Assembly (NCBI RefSeq): GCF_041080815.1
Contig: NZ_CP160205.1
Location: 4,092,001-4,156,000, forward strand
Reading direction: 5' to 3'
Length of the DNA stretch: 64,000 nucleotides
Source of the DNA: Mucilaginibacter yixingensis
GTDB taxonomy: Bacteria > Bacteroidota > Bacteroidia > Sphingobacteriales > Sphingobacteriaceae
Shown here: one piece after another, positions 17,751-28,178 of the stretch
Position numbering within the stretch: position 1 is the first letter of the stretch
How the letters are laid out: every line of letters starts with the position of its first letter
Notes under the pieces: generated by a model
What the model was told of the DNA's origin: nothing
Databases searched by the model: none
Seen by the model: the letters and a program-made list of their open reading frames with translations, nothing else
Position numbers and translations under genes: made by a program

Positions 17751-18752
17751 TTAAAACGGCATCCTTGCCAGCGGCGCCACATCCTGACCTACAAAATCGC
17801 CTTGCAGGTATTTGTGGTAACCGGCAATGGCAATCATGGCGGCGTTATCGGTACAATATTCAAAACGAGGGATGAAAGCGTTCCAGCCTTGTTGAGCCGC
17901 CAGCTCCTGGATACCCTGGCGCAAGCCTGTATTGGCCGATACACCGCCCGCCAGCGCAATATCTTTTATACCATAAGCAATGGCGGCTTTCTTCAGCTTA
18001 TTTAAAAGGATGGTTACCACGCGGTATTCTACCGAAGCACAGATATCGGCAATATGCTCCTGCGTAAAGTTGGGATTGATGGCCACGTTATCGCGGATGA
18101 AATACATAATGGCCGTTTTCAATCCGCTAAAGCTAAAATCAAAACCGGGGATCTGCGGCTCAGGGAACTGGTAGGCATTACGGTTGCCCTGGCGTGCATA
18201 TTTATCAATTAACGGACCGCCTGGATACGGGAGGCCCAGCACCTTGCTGGTTTTATCGAGCGCTTCGCCGGCGGCATCGTCATTAGTCTGGCCAATCACT
18301 TCCATATCAAAGTAATCTTTTACCAGAACAATCTGCGTATGCCCGCCTGACACCGTGAGGCACAGGAACGGAAACTGCGGCTTCGGCTCGTCAATAAAAT
18401 GCGCCAATACGTGTGCCTGCATGTGGTTTACCTCTATTAAAGGCTTGCCCAACGCCAGCGCGAACGACTTGGCAAACGATACGCCCACCAACAATGATCC
18501 TAATAAGCCCGGACCGCGGGTAAAAGCTATCGCATCAATATCATTTTTATTTACTTTTGCGTTTAATATTGCCTGGTTTACTGCCGGAATAATGTTTTGC
18601 TGATGCACGCGCGAGGCCAGCTCGGGCACCACGCCACCATATGCCTCATGAATGGTTTGGTTGGCAATGACATTGCTCAGCATTACCCCATCGGCGCAAA
18701 CAGCTGCCGAAGTTTCGTCGCAAGATGATTCTATTCCAAGTATTACAGGCAT
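17751..18752 (-). CDS. tsaD: tRNA N6-adenosine threonylcarbamoyltransferase
   Basis: Catalytic subunit for the universal t6A37 modification of ANN-decoding tRNAs, 333 residues. The start MPVILGIESSCDETS is the family signature and fixes the ATG at 18752; an upstream in-frame extension encodes a low-complexity segment. The metal-binding motif is NHMQAHVLAH, and the ASKHA nucleotide-binding stretches are LCLTVSGGHTQ, GLPYPGGP and DIALAGGVSANTGLR. It is divergent from the tamB gene, a neighbourhood I recall as common in Bacteroidota. Confidence 0.97.
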   Translation of the reverse strand: MPVILGIESSCDETSAAVCADGVMLSNVIANQTIHEAYGGVVPELASRVHQQNIIPAVNQAILNAKVNKNDIDAIAFTRGPGLLGSLLVGVSFAKSFALALGKPLIEVNHMQAHVLAHFIDEPKPQFPFLCLTVSGGHTQIVLVKDYFDMEVIGQTNDDAAGEALDKTSKVLGLPYPGGPLIDKYARQGNRNAYQFPEPQIPGFDFSFSGLKTAIMYFIRDNVAINPNFTQEHIADICASVEYRVVTILLNKLKKAAIAYGIKDIALAGGVSANTGLRQGIQELAAQQGWNAFIPRFEYCTDNAAMIAIAGYHKYLQGDFVGQDVAPLARMPF

Positions 18753-18982
18753 GTTGTGTAATTTTGAATGAGTGAAGGAGTGAATGAGTGGATTTTCTCC
18801 CCACCCGCTCAATATAAACAAACAAAAAATTTTAGATTTTTGGCTTGCTTAGGCAAGTTGTTGAAAAGTGACATAAATGATTGTAATTTGTTTAACGGCC
18901 TAAACCATATTGGCTATGCGCTGTTAAAACATTCAACCATTCAAAACTCACTCATTCGCTCATTAGTTAAAACTGCAAAGTT

Positions 18983-21900
18983 ATTAAAAAAGTACTCAAA
19001 ATAGCGCTTAGTATCGTTCTGGTCATCCTGCTGATGCTGAGTGTGCTATTGCTGGTGCTGCAGTTTAAACCAGTACAAACCTGGATGGCCAAAAAAACGG
19101 CCGCTTACCTGTCTAAAGAACTCAAAACTACCATCGGCATCAAAAGTCTCGATATAAGGCCATTCACCAGCGTGCGATTGGAAGGCCTTTACGTGATGGA
19201 CAGGCAGCATGATACACTGCTCAATACCCCACTCCTCTCGGTAGCCATCAACAAGTTTTCTATCTTTAACAGTATTAAACAGCGCCGGCTTAACTTTAAT
19301 GACATCCAGCTGGATAATGGCTCTTTCTACCTCAAAAAACTGAAAGACAGCACCACCAACCTGGATTTTGTTATTGATTATTTCAACTCGCCCGATACCG
19401 TAAAAAGACCGCCCCGCCCGTGGACGCTGATCTTCGGTAGGGTTGCCGTGAATAACCTGCATTTCCGCTATAAAAACTATCTGCGCGATACCATTATCAG
19501 CAACCGCATCAACTTTAATGATATTGATGTGCGCGCTTTTACTGCCGAGGTGTTCGGGATGGATATAAAGCACCATATTTTTAAAGGCGATGTGCGGCAC
19601 CTCTCCTTCAGAGAAAAAAGCGGTTTCACCCTCAAAAACCTCACGGCCCAGGCCACTGTAGATACCAACCAGATCTTACTGAAAAAGCTATCCATAATCA
19701 CCCCGCAAACACACCTGAAAGACTATTTCAGGATGCGGTTTAAAAAGTTCAGTGATATGGACGAAGACTTTGAAGACAGGGTGATGATGGATGCCGATTT
19801 TAAATCGTCGCAGGTGGCATCAAAAGATATTGCCTACTTTACCAGCGGACTGGAGAAAACCAGTTTTGACCTGGGCATTGACGGCAAGGTTAAAGGCCTG
19901 GTTAGAAACCTGAAAGCTACCGGTCTTACCATCACCGGTGGACAGGCCACCTACATCAGCGGCGATTTTAACCTGAAAGGTCTGCCTGATTGGGACAACA
20001 CTTTTCTCGAACTGAAAATTAACCAGGTAGCCAGCAACCGCCGCGATCTGGAATATCTGTACAACCGTTTTGTGGGCGCCACCAACCGCAAGCTACCTGA
20101 TGTAGTGGGCAAGTTTGGCAATTTTAACTTTAAGGGCCGTTTCACCGGTTTTCAGAATGATTTTGTGGCCTACGGCGAGTTTAAGACTGCACTGGGCCGC
20201 TTTGAGAGCGATGTTAACCTGAAGATTAGCAAGGCTGGCATACCTGCCTATAGCGGTAATATTAAAGCCTATGATTTTGCCCTGGGTAAACTGATTGACG
20301 AGAGTGACATTGGCCGCACCACCTTCGTGGCCGATGTAAAAGGCAGCGGCGATGAACTGAAAAACCTGGCCGAGCAGGTTGATGCCCGCCTCACTTATTT
20401 TGATTACAAAGGATACCGTTATAATAACATCCTCACCAAAGGTTCTATCCAAAAGAAAGTTTTTGCCGGACATGTTACTGTTGATGACCGCTACCTGAAA
20501 CTGGACGTTAAAGGCTCTGCCGACCTGAACCCCGTTAGGCCTGTTTATGACCTGAACGCCTCCATCAGCGATGCGCACCTGCACACCCTGCATTTCCTGA
20601 AAGATACCATTATTATAAGCGCACAACTGAACACGCATTTTGCGGTTAAAAGCTTGAGCGATATTGAGGGCCATGTACTGCTTTCATCCATGCGGATCAT
20701 CGACCCGAGGAATAACATCGTGGTTGACTCTGTACAGTTAACGGCCAGCGGCAAAGGCCGCGATAGGCTGATCAGTCTGCAATCGCCAATGGCCGATGGC
20801 AGTATTAAAGGCAATTTTGATGTGGCCACCCTGCCATCTTACTTTAAAACCATCGTTAAAAAATATATCCCTTCTATAAAAACGGATATCACGCCGTTTA
20901 AATCACAGGATTTTGACTTCAATTTAAAGGTTAAGGATATCACGCCGCTGGCGGTGATCTTTGTGCCCAGTCTTCGGATTCCGGAACCGGGTACGTTTGT
21001 CGGGCAGTTCAATTCGGCCACAGACCAGGCCTCGCTGAGCGGTTATATTAAAACCATTGAATATGGCGGGATGACGTTCCATGATCTCATTCTCGATGAA
21101 AACACTTCTGATACCTTCCTGGGCCTCAACGTGTCGCTCAGCAAAATTGATCTGAGCAAATCGCTCTTTATCAAAAACATCAACATTGCCAACACACTTA
21201 AAAAGGATAGTCTCAATTTCAACATCAAACTGTCTGACAAAGACGCCACCAACCAATTGGACCTTTACGGGTTGGTAGAGTTTGGGCGCGATACCACGGC
21301 CAAGCTGAAACTGTTGCCATCGGATGTGATCTTAGAGCATCAACCGTGGAAGATCCAGGAGCAGGTACGCATTCGCCTGCTGGATGGTAAAACACAGGTA
21401 TCGGGCTTTGAAATGTCTAACGGCGCGCAGAAAGTGCGTATCAATGGATTTATCTCCGACAACCCGGCCGATAAGCTAAAGGTTGATTTTGATCACTTCA
21501 GCATGGCTACGCTTAACCAGTTGGCCAAGGCGTCAGACATTGCGTTGCATGGTACCATGAACGGGAATGTTACGTTGAGCGAGATCACAAAATCGCCTGC
21601 ATTTGAGGCTAATCTGGGAATTGACTCTCTTACCATGAACAAAACACTGGTGGGCGATGTAAAAATTCTGTCCAGCCTTGATAATGGCCGCAAACAGGCC
21701 GACGTGAAGATGAATATTATGAACCGCGGCCTGGAAACCATGAATATTGCCGGCGTTTATGATATGACCGAGGGCACCAAAAACGCCTTAAACTTTGATG
21801 TGAAGATGGACCAGACCGAAGCCATCATCTTCTCGCCGTTTATTAAAGATCTGGTAACGGAAGTTAATGGAACCATATCTACCGATCTGAAACTGACCGG

Positions 21901-23488
21901 CCCTGCCAATAACCCTCAATTGAATGGCAAAGTAACGCTTTCTAACACCGGCGTTAAAGTAAACTACCTGCAGGCGGCTTACACGCTAAATGATCAGTTA
22001 ACTGTTGATAACAGCGTAGTAAAAATAAAAGACCTTAAACTGCGTGATGCCCGGGGCGGTGAAGGCGTAGCCAATGGCACCGTGAATTTGAACAATATCT
22101 CTAATCCCGATCTGGATATTTCTGTTAAAGCCACCAACCTGATGGCGCTTAACACCACATTTAAGGACAATCATCGTTATTATGGTACGGCTTACGCTAC
22201 TGGCGATTTTTACTTTAGCGGCCCTACCGATAACATGAGTATCGATATTGATGCATCAACCAATGATGGTACGGTGTTTAATATTCCGCTCAACACCTCA
22301 TCTACCGCTACAGAGTACGATTTTATCCATTACGCCAGCCATAAAGACACCGTTGAGCAGCACATTGAAACCGTTAACGCCTTTAAAGGTGTTACACTAA
22401 ATATGAACTTGAAGGTGGATGAAAAATCGCTGGTAAAGATCTCTACTGATTACGGCCGGTTAGAAGGCCGGGGCATTGCCAATGACCTTCAACTAAAGAT
22501 TAACAGCCTGGGCGATTTTGAGATGTTTGGCGATTACCTGATTCAGTCGGGTAAGTTTGAATTTACCGCTAAAGATTTCATCAGTAAAAACTTTACCGTT
22601 AACCAGGGCGGTACCATCCGCTGGACGGGCAATCCTAATAATGCGGGTATCAACTTAAAGGCCATTTATGAAGTACGTACGGGTATTAATAACTTATACT
22701 CGGCAGCAGGGCAACAATTGGCTACCGGCGACCAGCAGAAACTGGTTCAAGCAGAGTTGATATTGACCAACACCTTGTTACAGCCAACTATAAATTTTGA
22801 TTTTAGCTTCCCTACAGATCCGTCTATTAAAGAAGACCTGGCAACCTATCTCAATGACGAAAACAATCGTAATCAGCAGGCATTGAGCTTAATTATTCGC
22901 CGTCAGTTTGCGCCGGGCACGGGTAGTAATAATTTAAGTAACGAGGTAGCCCAAACAGCAGAGCAGGCCGTAAGCGAATTTGCGTTTAACAAACTCAACA
23001 CGTTCATATCGCAATCCAACATCAAGAACATCGATATCAACATCCGCTCGGCCAGTGATGCCAGCGCCACCCTGCATTTCTGGAATGACCGTATTATACT
23101 AAACGGCAGCTTATATAGCAGCAATGGCACCAACAACCTGTTCAACAGCTCGAGCAGTAGCTTCTTTAATGCCGATGCCAATAGTTTTGTTAAAGATTTT
23201 GAGGCCGATTTCCTGATCAGGAAAGACGGCCGCCTGCGCTTGCGTTATTCTTACCGGGTGCTCAATACCACCACGCTTAACTCACTTATCGGGTCATCTT
23301 CTCAGGTATTATATGTAAACGGTGTGGGCCTGGTTTACCAACGTGATTTTGATACTTTTGGAGAGTTCATCCGTGCTATTTTTCTGCGGGGGCATAAACG
23401 CCCGGCTAGCGGCAATACGCCGCCGGCTACTACAGCACCTCCACCACTGCCTTATCAGGGCAATTCTAAGAAGGAAGAGGAAGATTAG
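18983..23488 (+). CDS. TamB-like translocation and assembly module / AsmA-related protein
   Basis: Very large envelope protein of about 1,501 residues, anchored in the inner membrane and spanning the periplasm. TamB-family proteins form a long beta-taco groove implicated in lipid transfer and outer-membrane protein assembly. The repetitive beta-strand pattern runs through the whole chain, and the C-terminal 350 residues have the DUF490/TamB features (GRLEGRGIANDLQLKINSLGDFEMFGDYLI, RKDGRLRLRYSYR near the end). The first ATG is 19034, but it would cut the N-terminal membrane anchor in half. In-frame codons from ATT 18983 read (M)KKVLKIALSIVLVILLM, a complete anchor, and a stop lies only five codons further upstream. 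I therefore place the start at ATT 18983 with moderate confidence. The C-terminus ends in a proline-rich and acidic tail. Confidence 0.88.
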   Translation: MKKVLKIALSIVLVILLMLSVLLLVLQFKPVQTWMAKKTAAYLSKELKTTIGIKSLDIRPFTSVRLEGLYVMDRQHDTLLNTPLLSVAINKFSIFNSIKQRRLNFNDIQLDNGSFYLKKLKDSTTNLDFVIDYFNSPDTVKRPPRPWTLIFGRVAVNNLHFRYKNYLRDTIISNRINFNDIDVRAFTAEVFGMDIKHHIFKGDVRHLSFREKSGFTLKNLTAQATVDTNQILLKKLSIITPQTHLKDYFRMRFKKFSDMDEDFEDRVMMDADFKSSQVASKDIAYFTSGLEKTSFDLGIDGKVKGLVRNLKATGLTITGGQATYISGDFNLKGLPDWDNTFLELKINQVASNRRDLEYLYNRFVGATNRKLPDVVGKFGNFNFKGRFTGFQNDFVAYGEFKTALGRFESDVNLKISKAGIPAYSGNIKAYDFALGKLIDESDIGRTTFVADVKGSGDELKNLAEQVDARLTYFDYKGYRYNNILTKGSIQKKVFAGHVTVDDRYLKLDVKGSADLNPVRPVYDLNASISDAHLHTLHFLKDTIIISAQLNTHFAVKSLSDIEGHVLLSSMRIIDPRNNIVVDSVQLTASGKGRDRLISLQSPMADGSIKGNFDVATLPSYFKTIVKKYIPSIKTDITPFKSQDFDFNLKVKDITPLAVIFVPSLRIPEPGTFVGQFNSATDQASLSGYIKTIEYGGMTFHDLILDENTSDTFLGLNVSLSKIDLSKSLFIKNINIANTLKKDSLNFNIKLSDKDATNQLDLYGLVEFGRDTTAKLKLLPSDVILEHQPWKIQEQVRIRLLDGKTQVSGFEMSNGAQKVRINGFISDNPADKLKVDFDHFSMATLNQLAKASDIALHGTMNGNVTLSEITKSPAFEANLGIDSLTMNKTLVGDVKILSSLDNGRKQADVKMNIMNRGLETMNIAGVYDMTEGTKNALNFDVKMDQTEAIIFSPFIKDLVTEVNGTISTDLKLTGPANNPQLNGKVTLSNTGVKVNYLQAAYTLNDQLTVDNSVVKIKDLKLRDARGGEGVANGTVNLNNISNPDLDISVKATNLMALNTTFKDNHRYYGTAYATGDFYFSGPTDNMSIDIDASTNDGTVFNIPLNTSSTATEYDFIHYASHKDTVEQHIETVNAFKGVTLNMNLKVDEKSLVKISTDYGRLEGRGIANDLQLKINSLGDFEMFGDYLIQSGKFEFTAKDFISKNFTVNQGGTIRWTGNPNNAGINLKAIYEVRTGINNLYSAAGQQLATGDQQKLVQAELILTNTLLQPTINFDFSFPTDPSIKEDLATYLNDENNRNQQALSLIIRRQFAPGTGSNNLSNEVAQTAEQAVSEFAFNKLNTFISQSNIKNIDINIRSASDASATLHFWNDRIILNGSLYSSNGTNNLFNSSSSSFFNADANSFVKDFEADFLIRKDGRLRLRYSYRVLNTTTLNSLIGSSSQVLYVNGVGLVYQRDFDTFGEFIRAIFLRGHKRPASGNTPPATTAPPPLPYQGNSKKEEED

Positions 23489-23742
23489 GCCAGTTTGTCC
23501 AGATCGCGAAAAAAGTACAATAAGCGCCCTTTAGCTACCCACTCAAACGGTAGGCATTGAAGATGACTATTTCGGCCTGCGCAGATGCCTAAACGGTCGA
23601 AAAAAACGCATGGTATAAATACGCTATCTTAAACTAACACAAATCCCCGCAAACCAATCCCCTCTTTTTCCGGTTGTATTTTATGACATAGCAATCTCGT
23701 CCCCCTGGGGCTTGCTAAATTATTCATTTAACAAAGCCATTC

Positions 23743-23967
23743 ATGCAAGATCAGCAGATACGGATGATTACTAACAACATCCGCAAACAGAGAGAGAAAT
23801 TAAGCTATTCGCAGGAGTATATGGCCATGAAGATGCAGATCAGCCAGAATTGCTACAGCAAGATAGAGTTAGGTAACAGCAAGCTGACCGTAGAACGATT
23901 GCTGGTTATTTGCAAAATTTTAGATCTGGAGGCCACATCTGTACTTGCCTCCGGGAAGCGCTTTTAG
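23743..23967 (+). CDS. XRE-family helix-turn-helix regulator
   Basis: A single HTH_3 domain in 74 residues: IRKQREKLSYSQEYMAMKMQISQNCYSKIELGNSKLTVERLLVICKIL. No second domain, so it is probably a small DNA-binding regulator acting as a dimer. It lies alone between tamB and ribBA, followed by a palindromic repeat. No toxin or phage gene is nearby, so the target is unknown. Confidence 0.88.
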   Translation: MQDQQIRMITNNIRKQREKLSYSQEYMAMKMQISQNCYSKIELGNSKLTVERLLVICKILDLEATSVLASGKRF

Positions 23968-24073
23968 GGAATCAGAACAAGCTTCCACTTTGGCCGGGGA
24001 GACAAATATTTTAATTACCCCAAGTTGTTATAAAAACAACGTCACGTAAAAATCTAACACTGATTACCCTCTA

Positions 24074-24169
24074 CGTCATTGCGAGGAACGAAGCAATCTC
24101 TGTACCTGCTTGTCGAATGTGCTTATCCGACTATCCTACGCAGAGATTGCTTCGTTCCTCGCAATGACG
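24074..24169. repeat. Palindromic intergenic repeat, copy E
   Basis: Near-perfect 96-bp palindrome with arms CGTCATTGCGAGGAACGAAG and CTTCGTTCCTCGCAATGACG, between the convergent ends of the XRE gene and ribBA. Confidence 0.92.
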
Positions 24170-24204
24170 CGTTATGATGTATGTTCGATAGTAACTTGAG
24201 TCAA

Positions 24205-25440
24205 TTAATGATCTCTCAACAAGATATCGTGCGACATTTTATCGCGTTTGGTACGCAAATAGTTTTCGTTATGCGGATTGGGCGCAATCTCAATCGGGAT
24301 GTTCTCTACCACTTCCAGTCCGTAACCAATCAATCCGGCGCGTTTTTTAGGATTGTTGGTCATCAGGCGCATTTTTGAAATGCCCAGATCGCGCAGAATT
24401 TGTGCCCCTACACCATAATCACGCTGATCCATTTTGAAGCCCAGTTTAATGTTAGCCTCAACGGTATCAAAGCCATTTTCCTGCAGCTGGTACGCTTTCA
24501 GCTTGTTTACCAAACCTATACCGCGGCCTTCCTGGTTCATGTATAAAATAACACCTTTACCCTCGGCCTGCACCATTTCCATAGCCTTGTGCAATTGCGG
24601 ACCGCAATCACAACGGCATGAGCCGAAGATATCGCCGGTTACGCATGAGCTGTGTACGCGCACCATAACGGCCTCATCAGGCTCCCAGCTACCTTTTACC
24701 AACGCCAGGTGATTTTCGCCGGTATCAACCTGGGTATAGGCAATCATATCAAACTCACCCCATTCAGTAGGCATTTTTACAGCCACCTCTTTGGTTACCA
24801 TACTTTCGGTACGCAGGCGGTAAGCTATCAGGTCTTTAATAGAAACAATAACCAGATCATATTCTTTGGCCATCTCCAGCAGGTCTGGCAAACGGGCCAT
24901 CTCGCCATCTTCTTTCATGATCTCACAGATCACACCGGCAGGCTCAAAACCGGCCATCACGGGCAGGTCTATGGCAGCCTCCGTATGGCCTGAACGACGC
25001 AGTACACCGCCGTCTTTTGCAATCAACGGGAAAATGTGTCCCGGGCGTCCGAAATCGGCAGGTTTCATGCTGTCATCAATCAAACCCAAAACGGTTTTTG
25101 AGCGGTCTGACGCCGAGATACCGGTGGTACAGCCATGCCCCAGCAAATCAATAGATACGGTGAAAGCCGTTTCATGCGATGCGGTGTTTTGTACTACCAT
25201 TGGCTCCAACTGCAGCTCGCGCGCGCGCTGGGCGGTGATGGGCGCACAGATCAATCCGCGACCGTATTTAGCCATAAAGTTGATGGTTTCTGGTGTGGCG
25301 TGGCGGGCAGCGGCTAAAAAGTCGCCTTCGTTCTCGCGGTCCTCGTCATCAACTACTATAATTGTTTTGCCGGCTTGTATGGCCAGTATAGCTTCTTCTA
25401 TTGTGTTAAGCATATTTTCAGGAAATGCTGCAAGCGGCAT
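24205..25440 (-). CDS. ribBA: Bifunctional 3,4-DHBP synthase / GTP cyclohydrolase II
   Basis: Makes both riboflavin precursors, from ribulose 5-phosphate and from GTP; 411 residues. The N-terminal RibB half has the acidic loop VVDDEDRENEGD and HTEAAIDL, and the C-terminal RibA half has the zinc site SSCVTGDIFGSCRCDCG and YMNQEGRGIGL. Both catalytic halves look complete. No other riboflavin gene is adjacent and no FMN riboswitch is visible in the 207-bp divergent gap shared with the dGTPase gene. The start could also be an internal ATG ten residues later (MLNTIEEAILAIQAG). Confidence 0.96.
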   Translation of the reverse strand: MPLAAFPENMLNTIEEAILAIQAGKTIIVVDDEDRENEGDFLAAARHATPETINFMAKYGRGLICAPITAQRARELQLEPMVVQNTASHETAFTVSIDLLGHGCTTGISASDRSKTVLGLIDDSMKPADFGRPGHIFPLIAKDGGVLRRSGHTEAAIDLPVMAGFEPAGVICEIMKEDGEMARLPDLLEMAKEYDLVIVSIKDLIAYRLRTESMVTKEVAVKMPTEWGEFDMIAYTQVDTGENHLALVKGSWEPDEAVMVRVHSSCVTGDIFGSCRCDCGPQLHKAMEMVQAEGKGVILYMNQEGRGIGLVNKLKAYQLQENGFDTVEANIKLGFKMDQRDYGVGAQILRDLGISKMRLMTNNPKKRAGLIGYGLEVVENIPIEIAPNPHNENYLRTKRDKMSHDILLRDH

Positions 25441-25647
25441 TAGTACCGCTTTGTTTTTATTACGTGCAAAGGTACGTTATGGTTGGTTGTAATGGGTCTG
25501 CAATTTGTAAGATTTATAGGCAGTTCGATGCAAAATCAATAGCAAATTAGCTTTTTTATTGTCGGCAGAGATGCGATACCGGCTTTCAACCGAATAAATA
25601 TTAACACTATCTTCGTCCATCATCCATCTGGAAATTTAAATTTAACC

Positions 25648-26991
25648 ATGAACTGGGATCAACTACTATCGGCCAAACGCTGGGGAAGCGAACACAAAAC
25701 CTACGACAATCCGCAGGATGCACGCTCTGAGTTTCAGCGCGATTATGACCGCATTATTTTCTCATCGCCCTTTCGCCGGTTGCAAAATAAAACCCAGGTG
25801 TTCCCCCTGCCGGGAAGCATTTTTGTGCACAACCGGCTTACCCACAGCCTTGAAGTAGCCAGCGTGGGCAAATCATTAGGGCGCGAGCATTACAACAAGC
25901 TTCGGAAAGATGACCCGACCATTGATGATAAATTCCCGCTGTTGAGCGAGATAGGCAACATTGTAGCCGCAGCCTGCCTGGCGCATGATCTGGGCAACCC
26001 GGCCTTCGGTCACTCGGGGGAGTCGGCCATCTCACATTATTTTACCGATGGCGACGGCCGTAAATATCAATCGGAAGTAACCGAACAGCAATGGAAAGAC
26101 CTTACCACATTTGAGGGTAACGCCAATGCCCTGCGCATATTAACACACCCTTATGCGGGTAAAGGTTATGGCAGCTTTGCACTCACCTACTCTACCATTG
26201 CAGCCATTGCCAAGTACCCGTGCAGTGCCTTGGCCGGTGGTGATAAAAAGCAGATTCACCTGAAGAAATATGGTTTCTTCCAGTCGGAAGAACAAGGCTT
26301 TGAAAAAATTGCCACCGAACTCGGGTTGATTAAAATGCAGGACGATCCGCTGATTTACAAACGCCATCCACTGGTTTACCTGGTAGAAGCAGCGGATGAT
26401 ATTTGCTATAACATCATCGACCTGGAAGATGCCCAGCGACTGAAAATCCTCTCGTACCAGGAGGTGGAAGACCTTTTGCTCCCCCTTTGCAACGACCCCA
26501 AAATGCCGGCTCGCCTAGCAGCCATAGAAGATATTGACGCCAAGGTAGGCTACCTGCGTGCCAGATCAATCAGCACATTGGTACAACAGTGTTCAGATCT
26601 ATTTTATAAAGAACAGGAGGCTTTTCTTACAGGCGATTTTAATGCAGCGCTGATTGATCGCATTGACGAGCCTTACCGCTCTACCATGAAAACCATCGGC
26701 GATTTGTCGGTTAAAAAGATCTACAATTACAGCTCGGTAGTACAGATTGAGGTTGCAGGCTACAAAGTAATGGGCGGTTTGCTGGAGGAGTTTATCCCGG
26801 CTTATCTCAGCAATCAATCAAAATACCACAAAAAGCTGGTAGAGCTGATCCCTAAACAATTTCTGACCACTTCTACAGATACCTACGCCAAAATTCAAAC
26901 CATCCTTGATTTTGTTTCGGGGATGACAGACCTGTACGCAGTTGAATTGTTCAGAAAGATTAAAGGAATATCTTTCCCATCAATAAGTTAG
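25648..26991 (+). CDS. dgt: Deoxyguanosinetriphosphate triphosphohydrolase
   Basis: HD-domain enzyme hydrolysing dGTP to deoxyguanosine and triphosphate, 447 residues. The N-terminus SPFRRLQNKTQVFPL is family-typical. The metal ligands are in NRLTHSLEVASVG and CLAHDLGNPAFGHSGE, and the later aspartate is in LVEAADDICYNIIDLEDA. Soluble, probably hexameric. It is divergent from ribBA and followed by a 75-bp gap to the ThuA-like gene. Roles known for the family are control of dNTP pools and, in some bacteria, resistance to phage. Confidence 0.94.
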   Translation: MNWDQLLSAKRWGSEHKTYDNPQDARSEFQRDYDRIIFSSPFRRLQNKTQVFPLPGSIFVHNRLTHSLEVASVGKSLGREHYNKLRKDDPTIDDKFPLLSEIGNIVAAACLAHDLGNPAFGHSGESAISHYFTDGDGRKYQSEVTEQQWKDLTTFEGNANALRILTHPYAGKGYGSFALTYSTIAAIAKYPCSALAGGDKKQIHLKKYGFFQSEEQGFEKIATELGLIKMQDDPLIYKRHPLVYLVEAADDICYNIIDLEDAQRLKILSYQEVEDLLLPLCNDPKMPARLAAIEDIDAKVGYLRARSISTLVQQCSDLFYKEQEAFLTGDFNAALIDRIDEPYRSTMKTIGDLSVKKIYNYSSVVQIEVAGYKVMGGLLEEFIPAYLSNQSKYHKKLVELIPKQFLTTSTDTYAKIQTILDFVSGMTDLYAVELFRKIKGISFPSIS

Positions 26992-27072
26992 GCGCGGCAA
27001 GAGGAGTTTGCAAAAGTTTTTGAATACTCATAAGTATACGGCAATCATAACTCCAATTATACCAGCCGCCCC

Positions 27073-27984
27073 ATGAAACGACTTATCCTGTGCCTGTTAG
27101 CGTGCTTATTCTGCCTGTCAGGGTTTACCCAAAGCAAGCATAAAAAACCAATAAAAGTGCTTATTGTGGATGGCTATAGCAACCACGACTGGCAGCAAAC
27201 CACCAAAATAGTATCGCTGATATTAGGAAAGTCAGGCCTGTTCAGCATCAGCGTTTCTACAGCGCCCGGTAACCCAGCAGACTCTGTGGCCTGGGCCGCC
27301 TGGGAGCCACAGTTTAAAAAATATGACGTGGTGATTCAAAACACCAACAACATCCAAAACCCGAAGCTGAAATGGCCGCGCCGGGTACAGGCGGAGTTAG
27401 AAAACTATGTTAAAAACGGCGGTGGGTTATACATCCTGCACTCGGCCAACAATGCCTACCCTGACTGGGACGAGTACAATAAAATAATAGGCCTGGGCTG
27501 GCGGCCAAAAACTTTTGGCTACGCACTCACCGTTGACTCATTGGGCAAAATAGACAGCATCCCGCCCAATGAAGGTAAAGGAACCTACCATAACGACCGA
27601 AGCAACCTGCTGATACAGGTACTCAATAACCACCCTATCAATAAAGGCTATCCAAAACAGTGGCTTACACCCGATGTTGAGCTTTACCGCTTTGCGCGCG
27701 GGCCCGCACAAAACCTTACCGTGCTCTCTTATGCTAAAGACCCGCTTACAGGTATTAACTGGCCGGTAGAGTGGATTGTAAAATATGGCAAGGGCCGTGT
27801 TTATGTATCCAGCATGGGCCATTTGTGGAAAGGCGACATTTACCCCATCAGCTACCGCTGCGTGGGCTTTCAAACCACCATGATCAGAGCGGCAGAGTGG
27901 CTGGGCTCTGGCAAGGTTACTTACCCTGTTCCCGCCAATTTCCCAACAGCAGCAGAAATTAGTGAGGTTGCCGATAAAAATTAG
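27073..27984 (+). CDS. Secreted ThuA-like domain protein
   Basis: Exported protein of 303 residues with a signal peptide (MKRLILCLLACLFCLSGFTQ). The mature part starts KPIKVLIVDGYSNHDWQQT and continues with YDVVIQNTNN, YVKNGGGLYILHSANNAYPDWDEY and YGKGRVYVSSMGHLW. This is the class I glutamine-amidotransferase-like fold of ThuA (trehalose utilisation) proteins, often found with sugar-degrading enzymes in Bacteroidota. No catalytic cysteine triad is evident, so a binding or isomerase-like role is as likely as hydrolysis. Confidence 0.85.
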   Translation: MKRLILCLLACLFCLSGFTQSKHKKPIKVLIVDGYSNHDWQQTTKIVSLILGKSGLFSISVSTAPGNPADSVAWAAWEPQFKKYDVVIQNTNNIQNPKLKWPRRVQAELENYVKNGGGLYILHSANNAYPDWDEYNKIIGLGWRPKTFGYALTVDSLGKIDSIPPNEGKGTYHNDRSNLLIQVLNNHPINKGYPKQWLTPDVELYRFARGPAQNLTVLSYAKDPLTGINWPVEWIVKYGKGRVYVSSMGHLWKGDIYPISYRCVGFQTTMIRAAEWLGSGKVTYPVPANFPTAAEISEVADKN

Positions 27985-28178
27985 CAGATCCGGCTTTCAG
28001 CAGTAGCGATATTCAATCATATGTGATACGTGAGCGCTTAATCGAATTAAAAAAATGTTAAATAAATGGCTGGTTTTATGAATACCTAACCACAAACAAA
28101 CATTTACAATGAAAAATTAGCAACATTCAATTAATTATTCGTAATATGCACTTCTATTAGAGTGCATAAGCCGAATAC

